Source: Hyalella azteca (Eukaryota; Arthropoda; Malacostraca; Amphipoda; Hyalellidae). Taken from it: a stretch of DNA of 64,000 nt. Shown here one piece after another: positions 1 through 8,489 of the stretch. The stretch is from positions 372,001-436,000 of the forward strand of contig NW_025931701.1 in assembly GCF_000764305.2 (NCBI RefSeq), read 5' to 3'. Made by a program: the position numbers and the translations under genes. Numbering within the stretch: the stretch's first letter is position 1; every line of letters starts with the position of its first letter. The notes below the pieces were generated by a model that was not told the DNA's origin, searched no databases, and saw only the letters and a list, made by a program, of their open reading frames with translations.

Positions 1-8
1 CTTTCGTG

Positions 9-332
9 AAGCCCTGTAACACAAGGATATCATACGATAAACTGAACAATGAATATTTCGTGAAGCCCTGTAATACAATGATATTATACGATAAACTGAA
101 CGATGAATATTTCGAGAAGCCCTGTAATACAATGATATTATACGATAAACTGAACAATGAATATTTCGAGAAGCCCTGTAATACAAGGATATTATACGAT
201 AAACTGAACAATGAATATTTCGAGAAGCCCTGTAATACAAAGATATTATACGATAAACTGAACGATGAATATTTCGTGAAGCCCTGTAATACAAGGATAT
301 TATACAATAATCTGAACGATGAATATTTGGAA
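9..332. repeat. 54-bp minisatellite, six units, continuing off the left edge
   Basis: Six head-to-tail 54-bp units start at 9, 63, 117, 171, 225 and 279, each opening with AAGCCCTGTAA and ending near GAATATTTCG. The last unit decays after about 328. Because 54 is a multiple of three, the plus strand stays open through the array and on to 461 (an 18-residue repeat, 151 codons). Differences between units mostly change the residue (R/M/K, S/L, N/D, V/E), which does not look like purifying selection. I read it as non-coding and the frame as a by-product. Confidence 0.9.
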
Positions 333-1473
333 TTCAGGAAGGACTCGTGCCTAAAATTCGAATTGCTTGTTTACAAAAGCCGATTTAGTTCCAGGTTGTC
401 TGTTCTCTTACGCCGTCATGCTGGGCGGTCAGTGAGTAAAAGTAATTTGAACCAAACGTAGCTCATACTTCGAAATGACGTAAAATTACACAGAAAAATT
501 AGTTTAATATAGAATAAAATTTATAAATCCCGTAGTTCATACTAAGGCAGAATCTCAAAAGCTAACAACTTTGAATTTTCAATATAGGTTGTGCATTGCC
601 CATGAAAATCATTTGTAGAAGAATTCCGCTCAATATTGAAAGTAAGAAATGGACAAAACCGTACAATGAGCGGAATGATCTACAAGCACGACTCATCATT
701 GCGGTACTCTGCTGACTGACTGAAAACATGTTCGGACGTGAGTCATCAGAGTAACTAAGAATGAGCTGAAACTTAATGTAGAACAAGATCTTCAAATGAA
801 TCATAGGGTGGAAAAAAACGTTAGGTCTTAAACCACCAGCAATTTTCGAAGCGAATCCATGCTTCGAGCAACATTCAGAGACAATAACAATAGTACAAGG
901 TAAAAATTACGTTGAAATTGAATAGCGGAATTACGGTAGATGTTGAAAAATGTAATGAAAATTAATAATTTTAATGTTTTTCACGCAATTCTTCATTTAA
1001 TTGATTGTGGCAACTATACTCGTGGTTGTAAAGGCAATGCTAGTTTCACTATTTGCATAACTAATATTGTCACTCTACACTGTAGCTGCAACGGTAATAC
1101 AATTACAATAATTGTTATATCTAAAATATCGCAAACAACTTTATACTGTAAATTCTTGAAGCAATTTCACAGCAAACTAGATCTGTGCCACTGTTAGCGG
1201 CCACCTATATATTGCAGTATGACTTCCTAGATCTAGAAAGATCACAGTGAGTGAGAGGTAAGAGGCCATCTCTATATTGAAGGTTGCTCACCTAAATGGA
1301 GAACGTTGTTACTTCGTAAGTGTATACTGTATAGCGATGCCTATATAATGAAAAACCAATTTTTTAATCTATAATGATGTAGCGTGTGATGAGCAGTCAA
1401 TTCTAGATTGAAGAGTGACTCTCTCAATCGATCATATCATGACGTAACCCTGCAGGTGCAGAGCGGCGGTTAC
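333..1473. other. AT-rich intron or downstream sequence, no feature recognised
   Basis: This stretch lies downstream of the last visible adaptor exon. The splice phase at 1474 calls for a phase-0 exon that finishes the SH2 domain. I looked on the minus strand for an acceptor followed by SH2 C-terminal sequence and found none, so that exon probably lies beyond the left edge. A minus-strand open stretch at 804-562 has no recognisable domain. Confidence 0.6.
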
Positions 1474-1645
1474 CTTTATCCTGTAGCCTCTTGATGTTTT
1501 GACGATGAGGTAGTGCGCTATGCCAGTAGACGCGAAGTCAGTGGGCACCCTCAGGCTGAGGGCGTAGCAGCCAGGCTTGCTACTTGATTCACGGACCAGA
1601 AATGCTCCCAGAGGCTCTTGACCGAGCACTTCTAGCGCTATCTCC
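1474..1645 (-). CDS. PTB-SH2 adaptor, exon carrying the SH2 core (last exon in window)
   Basis: This internal exon of 172 nt has acceptor TTCGTTCACAG and donor AAG/GTAACC. It enters with one base that completes an Arg codon from the upstream exon and leaves in phase 0. It encodes EIALEVLG, then QEPLGAFLVRESSSKPGC, then GIAHYLIVKTSRGYRIK. These are SH2 helix A, strand B with the FLVRES motif (the Arg is the phosphotyrosine-binding betaB5 residue), and strand D with His at the betaD4 position. Joined to the upstream exon the domain opens with W-F-Q-A-G-I-P-R. The next residues (typically G-F and the C-terminal helix) must come from an exon left of the window. The strand B and D spacing resembles tensin and SH2D5 more than Shc or Src. 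The SH2 identity is secure; the orthology is inferred. Confidence 0.93.
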
Positions 1646-2120
1646 CTGTGAACGAAATGTTAACTTGTAACACCACACGGATGCCTTATCTTGATGAGCT
1701 TATTATTTTATTTCATTAGAGGGGAAGCGAACTAACCAGGTACCGTAACTCAGATATAAATTGACATTAATTACTGGCTAAACAAATGTTTGAATAAGGA
1801 ATACTTCGGAAGACCAAACAAGAGATGAGAAAATAATAGTTCGAATATGATCAGAATTGAACAGTAGACAGAGGTGTTAAGCTCCTCAACAGAAATACTG
1901 ATGTTGAACGCTTTTATTGAAGAAACTATAGGGATAAAATATGACAACAGCTTAATGCTGCAGGCCGCAAGAACAATGTATTAGAGCCCACGACCAGCGA
2001 CAAGATCCCATTACATAACCAATAATGCAAACAAGAATTTCATCAGGAATGTTTTTTTTTCGAGTTTTTTATTTTATAGTTAATCTACGACTTGTACTCG
2101 GGGCTCGTTTGCGACAAGCA
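1646..2120 (-). other. Intron between the two SH2 exons, non-repeat part
   Basis: This is the AT-rich 3' part of the intron running from the donor at 2425 to the acceptor at 1646, and nothing else is recognised here. The acceptor has a modest pyrimidine stretch. The 5' part of the same intron is the 25-bp tandem array listed separately. Confidence 0.7.
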
Positions 2121-2449
2121 CCTTGGGATGCCGGCCTGGAACGCACCTTGGGATGCCTGCCTGGAACGCACCTTGGGATGCCGGCCTGGAACGCACCTTG
2201 GGATGCCTGCCTGGAACGCACCTTGGGATGCATGCCGGCCTGGAACGCACCTTGGGATGCCGGCCTGGAACGCACCTTGGGGTGCCTGCCTTGAACGCAC
2301 CTTGGGATGCCGGCCTGGAACGCACCTAGGGATGCCGGCCTGGAACGCACCTAGGGATGCCGGCCTGGAACGCACCTAGGGATGCCGGCCTGGAACGCAC
2401 CTTGGGATGCCGGCCTGGAACGTACCTTGGGATGCCGGCCTGGAACCAG
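2121..2449. repeat. 25-bp minisatellite (13 units) built from the exon/intron junction of the SH2 gene
   Basis: Thirteen head-to-tail units start at 2121, 2146, 2171, 2196, 2221 (29 bp, 4-bp insertion), 2250, 2275, 2300, 2325, 2350, 2375, 2400 and 2425. On the minus strand each unit reads as codons for F-Q-A-G-I-P-R followed by a GT-containing 5' splice site, AAG/GTGCGT in most and TAG/GTGCGT in three. The unit nearest the exon overlaps the real coding end of the exon (WFQAGIPR, the first residues of the SH2 domain) and has the best donor, AAG/GTACGT at 2426/2425. The array therefore looks like repeated duplication of an authentic splice junction into the intron. The 25-bp period shifts frame by one per unit, which makes all minus and several plus frames look open. 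Those frames are not separate genes. Confidence 0.92.
2424..2425 (-). promoter_or_regulatory. 5' splice site of the SH2-opening exon (GTACGT)
   Basis: This donor was chosen because it alone in the array has A at +3, and because exon 2833-2426 then leaves two bases (AG) that the G at 1645 completes as Arg, restoring the SH2 frame. Decoy donors lie every 25 bases further into the intron (2400, 2375, 2350 and so on). The third decoy (2350) would also keep frame and add 25 residues with no stop. Confidence 0.8.
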
Positions 2450-2833
2450 GCAGCGGCTCGTAGGTGCGGTTCGTCGGGCGCCGTGAGGGAGTCGCAGCGC
2501 TCGGGCAGAGGAGGTGGACTGGGGCAGCTGCTGGAGTGGTGCGAAAAGTTGGAGTGGAGGGGCGAGTTTGAGTGGAATGGCGAGTGTGAATTGAGAGGGG
2601 AATTAGAGGCTAATGGAGAAGGTGCGTTAGATTGAGATAATGTGGCATGGAAAGGTGAATGTGAAGAATGAACAGAATGCAAGGGTGAATGTGAAGAATG
2701 AATTATGGCGTGAAGAGGAGAGTTCATTGACTGGTCTAGAGAATGTGAGGTGGAGGAGCATCCGTCGGTCTCACTGGGAGCGATGTTGTGTACGAAGCTC
2801 GAACTGCTGCTGCCGCTGCAGTGGTTCATACAG
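2426..2833 (-). CDS. PTB-SH2 adaptor, Ser/Pro/His-rich linker exon ending at the SH2 start
   Basis: This 408-nt exon starts at acceptor TGTGCAG (an alternative CTGCAG acceptor at 2816 would start it 18 nt later, also in frame). Its first base completes a Ser codon left open by the upstream exon. The protein is low-complexity: a Ser run, then repeated HSP, HSS and SPLH motifs (for example NSPLHAIIHSSHSPLHSVHS), then PSPPPLPERCDSL, a proline-rich segment that could bind SH3 or WW domains. It ends in LRAAAWFQAGIPR, where the conserved Trp and the G-I-P-R turn mark the beginning of the SH2 domain. It leaves two bases. Both flanks are unusual: a 31-bp triplication at the acceptor and a 25-bp array at the donor. 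The linker resembles the exon at 4214-3939 in composition. Confidence 0.88.
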
Positions 2834-2917
2834 CTGCACACATATACACATTTGGTTTATACAGCTGCACACATATACACATTTGGTTTATACAGCTGCA
2901 CAAATATACACTTTAGA
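2825..2917. repeat. 31-bp tandem triplication spanning the acceptor of the SH2-opening exon
   Basis: Three 31-bp units lie at 2825-2855, 2856-2886 and 2887-2917, the last one diverged. On the minus strand each carries TGTGCAG/CTGTAT, an acceptor-like motif. Only the innermost acceptor (2834/2833) matches the phase left by the upstream exon; the others would add 31 or 62 nt and shift the frame. Confidence 0.88.
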
Positions 2918-3938
2918 AACTTCAGCGGGGATAATTGTTGTTGTAGTTGTGGTTCACAAGAGACCCTCTCGCTCAAGTAGGAGCACCACCGACAGGGTGG
3001 TGTCGGAGGATATCTGCATTCAACGGGGATCGTTGGATGCAATCATGATATCTGATTCGATAATTAATATTTCAGGCTGAAGATTGTTTCAAGTATCAAG
3101 ATCATTTTTAGGTGTCTGAGGACCCGTACTGAAAGATTTAACATCTTATAAATATTACCTAGGTATATGATGACAAAGAGAACTGAAAACATGAGAGATG
3201 AAAGTTAAACAAAAAGTAGCAAAGCGGTCACAGAGAAAATATTTCAGATTATTTACACAATAACAAAATATTTCAATGATCAAAGACCCATAGCATTGCA
3301 GTTCTACGTTTACTTAATAACTCATGTACTCAAGTGTGGAAAATTAAAATATGCCTTTATTATTAAATTTAGAAAAGTTGGATGTTATGTAAGCGGTGTA
3401 TGAGAATAAATCCAATATTCTTTTTTTGCTCATTCGCGTGCAATTCCGTGCTATAGGAATTACGCAAACATGAATAATGTCGACCTACAACTCAACCATT
3501 TTAAAATTGGAAAAAACGTTTTTGAAGCACATGGATCATTTAGTATTAGCAAATATTCCGACGGCGATGATAAGGCAGAAATCCCAGGCGCCGGTTCGGG
3601 ACACTGCCGAATTTTTACAGCTTTCCGAGGCTCTGCACCAGCCACTCACTCCTCTTGTCTAACCACCCGGTTCGCTTCACCGGTTTTGGTCAAAATTTGT
3701 TTATTGCAAGCCGAGATCGAACCCAGCACTCATTGCTCAAATTTTGGTGTTTTTACTCTACAGATCGAAATTGGTTAGAAATACCACCTGCCAAAATACC
3801 TGCCATATGCAAGCAGTGGTGGCTTATTCAATAATTCAAGTCAGTGGTGGCAATATTAAATGATTTATATTGTACTGTACGCTCCCCATAAGATATAAAT
3901 TAAATAACAACGATTCATGAATGTAAATAAAGTCGCAC
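2918..3938 (-). other. Intron between linker exons
   Basis: This is AT-rich intron running from donor AG/GTGCGA at 3938 to the acceptor side near 2834. A GC-richer patch at about 3580-3730 has short open frames on both strands and a tRNA B-box-like motif on the minus strand (GGGTTCGATC near 3721-3712). No A box or tRNA fold is visible, so I leave it unassigned. Confidence 0.6.
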
Positions 3939-4214
3939 CTCTCTGAAGAATTTCGTCCTCTGTCTTTAGACGCTTCGTTAACATAGCCTTGTCCGCCTCC
4001 TCCCGAGTTGAGGTTATTGGTTATGTTGTTATTGGATGAGTGCGGGGAGAAGGCAACTAAATGAGAAGGTGATGAGTGGGGAGAAGAGTGGACTAGATGA
4101 GAAGGGGGAGAGGATGATGGCGGTGGAGGGGCGTCTTCTGATGGAGGCACGGAGAACTGCTTCAGCAGGGGCGGCTTGTCGAGTAATCTGTGCGTGCTGT
4201 TGTGGTCCGTTGGG
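3939..4214 (-). CDS. PTB-SH2 adaptor, linker exon with a YVNE motif
   Basis: This 276-nt exon has acceptor CTTATGCAG and donor AGAGAG/GTGCGA. It takes one base to complete a Ser codon and leaves two. It encodes PTDHNSTHRLLDKPPLLKQF, then PPSEDAPPPPSSSPPSHLV, runs of HSSPHSSPSHLV, an NNN/GGGG stretch, then GQGYVNEASKDRGRNSSER. The Y-V-N-E tetrapeptide has the pYxN form that Grb2/Drk SH2 domains bind when phosphorylated, placed in the PTB-SH2 linker as in Shc. That reading is inference from the motif alone. The frame is fixed by phase with both neighbours; a second frame is open at the exon start but gives no Ser/Pro-rich continuity. Confidence 0.85.
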
Positions 4215-4572
4215 CTGCATAAGATACATCAAAAATTAGAAATCTTTTATAATCTTATATTATAAATCAAAGTTAGTGTGATCATCGTTAATGTGATTAA
4301 TTGGTTTTAAAGTTTTCAAGCGATTAATTGTTCATTGCATAGTCGTTTTACTATTTTGTTCATAAGATCAATAACCACGATTTTTTTAGTCTTTGTATAA
4401 GCTTAACGTTTTTTAGAATTCTTGATCAAAACGAATTCATAATGACGAATAAATCTCTATTTTTCATTGCTTCAATGAAGATCTCACATATTCATTGAAA
4501 CGTATGGGTAAATAATACTTACAAAGGCGACAAATTTACAAATGAGATGGAAATTAATGTAGCGTGGCACTC

Positions 4573-4574
4573 GC
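4573..4574 (-). promoter_or_regulatory. Non-canonical GC 5' splice site (CAG/GCGAGT)
   Basis: The donor reads AACAG/GCGAGT on the minus strand: a GC-AG intron with otherwise strong exon-side consensus. It leaves two bases (AG) that the C at 4214 turns into Ser, keeping the frame. The nearby canonical GTAAGT at 4522 leaves zero bases and would throw the downstream linker exon out of frame. Confidence 0.72.
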
Positions 4575-4696
4575 CTGTTGCTGGTGTCTGAGTCTGGGGA
4601 GTCGAGCGCGTGGCACAAGCCCGCCAGTGCAGGCAGCGGCGCCGGAGTGCGCATGCTGATGTGGCTCTGCTCTCGTCCTTCCAAGCAATTACTCGC
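4575..4696 (-). CDS. PTB-SH2 adaptor, short linker exon with a GC donor
   Basis: This 122-nt exon has acceptor GCGTGTGCAG, starts in phase 0 and leaves two bases. It encodes ASNCLEGREQSHISMRTPAP followed by LPALAGLCHALDSPDSDTSN, a soluble segment rich in Ser, Asp and Pro with no named domain. If the exon instead ran on to the GTAAGT at 4522 it would add a hydrophobic tail (RRVPRYINFHLICKFVAF) that does not resemble the rest of the linker, and the next exon would be out of frame. The GC-AG choice is therefore preferred. An alternative is that both donors are used, with the long form being a frameshifted transcript. Confidence 0.78.
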
Positions 4697-4917
4697 CTGC
4701 ACACGCAATAGCAATCTGAATTATCTAGCCAACAGTCTGATCATGAAGGCAACGAGGCAAACAGTCTGACCAACAGTCGGAATGAAGGCGTTGAACAAGG
4801 GCATAAACTTCAAGTTCTTCTAGAAATAACAATAAATCATCAATACAGAAAAATACTAGTTAAGCATGAGGCAAAATCAATAGAGGATACAAATGACAGA
4901 AAAAAAAGAACACTCAC

Positions 4918-5397
4918 TAGACACGCGTGGTCGCAAGGCCGCTGGTCGATGTGTGTGTGAGTGAGTGCGTCGTGCGGGAACAAGCGCGAAGACAATTTCT
5001 CGCTGTTGTTGTTGAGGCCGCTGAGGTTATTAGTGTTGTTGATAGCGTTATTGTTGCTTGTGGAGTATCCACCGTTGTCTTTAAGACTAGACGAAGTAGA
5101 AGAGGACGAAGTCAGTTGCTGCAGTCGCTGTGACGAGCTTGGGGATGACGAGCTGTGACTCGCGGTCATCTGTCTTCGGCTGGACCATGACCCCCCGGAG
5201 AGGTGATGATGAGATGATGAATGCTGGTGAAGAGGATGAGAGGAGCCTGGAGTATTGGTGGTTGTGTTGGTGTTTAGTGGAGGTGGTGAGGGTGGTGGAG
5301 TGGAGCCTGGGTAGTCGTGTAGTCCAGCCGCCTTCTGGAGGTGAGCTGCGTACGCAAGACGGAAGGCGTGTCCCAGTATTGACTTCAGCTCCTCAGC
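4918..5397 (-). CDS. PTB-SH2 adaptor, exon with the C-terminal PTB helix and start of linker
   Basis: This 480-nt exon (160 codons, phase 0 at both ends) has acceptor TTTATTTATGTGCAG and donor CTA/GTGAGT. It opens with AEELKSILGHAFRLAYAAHL, the long C-terminal amphipathic helix of a PTB/PID domain; Shc, X11 and SH2D5 have similar G-x-AF-x-x-A/L-Y motifs there. After this come PGSTPPPSPPPLNTN, His/Ser runs, an Asn-rich stretch and SSRLFPHDALTHTHIDQ, all disordered linker. The PTB beta-sandwich must lie in exons further upstream (higher coordinates), which I could not locate. The helix assignment is strong because it sits at an exon start in the right frame and an SH2 domain follows downstream. 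Confidence 0.9.
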
Positions 5398-8118
5398 CTG
5401 CACATAAATAAAGAAAATGAAATCTTTCAAGTAATTAGAGATAGCCCGCAAATACTTTGAATCGAACTTGTAATTCAATACTTGTGTGGTAAAATAGAAA
5501 CATCATGCCATGGAGTGATCACGGAATAACACTCGAGACTGTTTTCAAATTCATGTTTCCACGTTTTCAAATTTAGCAAGCAGCATCAAGAATAGTCTTG
5601 AACATTTATTTCAAAAGATAATGTAGAGACTCGTCCGAAAAAATTGAAATTGCCGTTTTCCTTGATAGTCGTTCGATACGTAAATTTGATTACAAGCTTT
5701 AAATTGAGAGGCATCATGTAAAAACTTAATTGGGGGCCTAAATAACAATATTAATAAAATTGAGAAAATAACGGCATTTATTACGACGTACGAAACCAAA
5801 TGTTACTTTTTCGATACACTCAACTCTAACAGCATAAGAAGAAACACCTACCAATGCGCGAATAAAAACTTATGCTTTTGGGCGACTGAAACTAAAAATA
5901 AATGATGACATAAAATGGAATGAGTTACACATTAAATTCAACAAATGATGGCACGATGTAAGTGGCAAAAGAAAAAGTTGCCAAAAGCATAACTCTTTCG
6001 CCTTTTAAATAATTCGTGAGTTCCATAATGCTTGGACGAACGTTAGGCTTTTATACGCCTTACCCTGATCGATAATAAGAAAATGCATTCCCGCTTACAA
6101 GTTGTCGATTAAAACAGAAAAATTGCCGTCAATCTCACAACATTAATTACATCGCCTAACGAGATTCCCAATCCCAATACTGCTTCAAGTCGGGGTGGTA
6201 AGTAGAGTTTCGGATTAATAGGGCTCATTTACCAATTAGATGTACTGTAATACTTGAACATGGTTGTTCTACGAATGCCACATGCAGTTGCCCACAAAAA
6301 AAATGTTGTCCCTACCAATGGTTTTCAAATCCCTGTAATTGAATGCACATCCAATGTAATTATGAACACAGTTGAAGTCGATGCTATGCAATATTTCTAC
6401 GATGCACAGAATTTTCGACACTTTGGAGAATCAACAGTTGTCTTAACAGGCGAATGAACTAATTCGTTGCTACATCTATCATTGAAATTCGTAAAATCAG
6501 AATAAAAGACGCGCGTAAATTATGTTGAATGAACCTTTTCCACCTCCATTTCCACTACACATTTATTTTACAATTTACACAATACCAGGCAGAAAGGCAG
6601 CCGTTGGCGCAAGCGACACCAGCGCACAGTAGCGTATCAACAATTATATCAGCGATGAGCAGAGCTCTAAGCAGCTATGCAGGAAGCGTCAGTAATAATT
6701 GAGCAGTTTTTTAGTCCCTTGTCTTCGATGAGACTTCCTTTCCATTCTCTTTCCCGCCACTTATTCAACCACGCGGTACTGGCTTACAATTAGCACTTCA
6801 CTTGAATTCTAAGGAACACGGCATGATTTCATGGGGACACGCAAGGAAAAACAACAGTGCTCACGGGAAATTACTAATTAGCTAATGGCATCTTCAGGAA
6901 GAGAGGCATTCAAATGAGCAGCTATCTTTGTGAAAGAATTACCACTTTTATGAGCAAACATTTAATAAACGGAACATTGAAATGCATCGAGCTGAATTAA
7001 CCTGAATGTGTCAGTTAGTTGATAGGACAATCTAACTCGCGCAAAACATGGCATTATGAATTTTTAGTCATAAAACAGGCCAGCACAGCCATGCATCGAC
7101 AAACACTAAATTGTACGAAAAAATGTATCGTATAAGTCGCTCTGACACCCGACAATGCAGTCTTTCAGGGCATTGAGCTATAAGCACGCATAGAGCTATA
7201 CATTGAAGCATTAAGTATTGAGGTACAACAGGCATTGAGCAATAAGCAGGCTTGAAGCGACAGAAATAATACAGAGAGAGAGCAGAGGAAGAAAGCTATC
7301 ACTGGGAACGGAAGGGAGCCCGAGGCGCGTAGCTCCCAAGACGTTTGCTGCCTCAGGGTAGAACTTCCGAGCCGCCGGCGACGCCCGAAGCAAAAATCAA
7401 GCCAACATCCCCGGCCTCAATGAAGCGCACAGACAATGCCTTCCACGGCAACAAGAAAGAATCCAATTCATTTTACTGGACTACGCCTCGTGTAATGCGA
7501 GCAAGCATGAACGTTTCATTAGTATATGTAAAGCTATTGTTTGTTTGAAAAGTGGTTCAAGAAAGAAAATAATGAGACATCTCATTTGAATTACGATATC
7601 TGATAATATTATAAATAAGTTAATAACAGCCACAAAGATTGTACGATCAGAACGTGAGTTCACCAGAGTGTATGAATCGTTATGCGAACTCAAGAGGTAA
7701 TTCCAGCAACAAGATAAACTTAGAGGCCATGACAAGCTAAGTGAAATGATGAGAGCGCGTGTTTTTTCTTCTAGTGAAGCAAATGCAGTGCTCGTAAAGA
7801 GACAATTTACACGGATAGTATCAGCAAATTTGCACAATGAACGTCGGGTAAAGTTAGAAAATTTTTAAAAATTATTTATCTCCCTTAGTACATAGATGAA
7901 ACTACTTAAAATTTTAAACCAATAAATGACACGATTTTAGATCTTCTGTGAACAAGGCACGAAAAGGAAAAGAATCGGCGACAGGCCACATCAGGCCTAC
8001 ACTGCAGCGCCGAGATCACTATGTTATGTTACTATGTTATATAAACAGAAGAAATGTTCTCAATGTTTTTATTGCTTAAAAAACAAAATTTTCATCGCGT
8101 ATAGATTCCCTTGAATCC
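5398..8118 (-). other. Presumed intron, AT-rich, no exon found
   Basis: No conserved coding block is recognised. A GC-richer island at about 7300-7450 is open on both strands over short distances (plus-strand ORF 7345-7548, 67 residues starting MLPQGRTSEPPATPEAKIKP) but lacks an identifiable domain. A plus-strand 67-residue frame at 6254-6457 is also unrecognised. Confidence 0.5.
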
Positions 8119-8120
8119 TG

Positions 8121-8199
8121 TACGAATGAATACACAGCGTTTCAAATGCACGATTCATTCAAATGCACGATACGAATGAATACACAGCGTTTCAAATGA
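8121..8199. repeat. 29-bp direct repeat pair
   Basis: The same 29 bases (opening TACGAATGAATACACAGCG) occur at 8121-8149 and 8171-8199, a period of 50 bases. Confidence 0.8.
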
Positions 8200-8218
8200 A
8201 GGCAAGTACGCAGTCAAA

Positions 8219-8487
8219 GATGGCAAATAGACAGGCAAGATATATAAGAAAACAAGCAGGCAAGAAAGGCAGGTAACGAGACAACCAGATAGAAAAGGCA
8301 AGAGGACAGACAAGAAAGGAAATCAGACAGCCAAATAAGCAAGAAAAAGGTAAGCAGACAGGCAAGAAAGGCAAGCAGACAGGCAAGAAAGGCAGGCAGA
8401 CAGGCAAGAAAGGCAGGCAGACAGGCAAGAAAGGCAAGCAGACAGGCAAGAAAGGCAGGCAGACAGGCAAGAAAGGCAAGCAGAAGG
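8219..8487. repeat. Purine-rich 21-bp minisatellite
   Basis: A near-perfect 21-bp unit (CAGACAGGCAAGAAAGGCAG plus one G or A) runs about six times at 8353-8480, with degenerate copies back to 8219. The plus strand is strongly purine-biased. On the minus strand the 21-bp period gives a seven-residue repeat (VCLPFLP) in one frame and LACLPAF in another. These are repeat shadows of 105 residues each, not genes. Confidence 0.9.
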
Positions 8488-8489
8488 TT

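Noticed and set aside
9..332. Regular repeats considered as a CRISPR array (also 13459-13781 and 25167-25411)
   Set aside because: There are no unique spacers between repeats, no cas genes, and the DNA is from a eukaryotic nuclear genome.
6..461. 151-residue plus-strand frame with 18-residue repeats
   Set aside because: Unit variation is mostly non-synonymous and the frame exists because 54 is divisible by three; no splice or start context.
562..804. Minus-strand frame containing SFRSLYGFVHFLL, considered as the missing SH2 C-terminus
   Set aside because: No acceptor in the required phase precedes it and the spacing from strand D does not fit.
2025..2379. Multiple overlapping frames on both strands (for example RTLGCLPGTHLGMPAWN repeats)
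   Set aside because: They come from the 25-bp array, whose period cycles through all frames. Only the minus-strand end at 2426 is exon.
3700..3735. tRNA gene or SINE promoter suggested by GGGTTCGATC on the minus strand (similar motif near 43200)
   Set aside because: No A box at the expected distance and no cloverleaf could be drawn.
4522..4574. Extension of exon 4696-4575 to the canonical GTAAGT donor at 4522
   Set aside because: It leaves no bases where the next exon needs two, and adds a hydrophobic stretch unlike the linker. Kept only as a possible alternative form.
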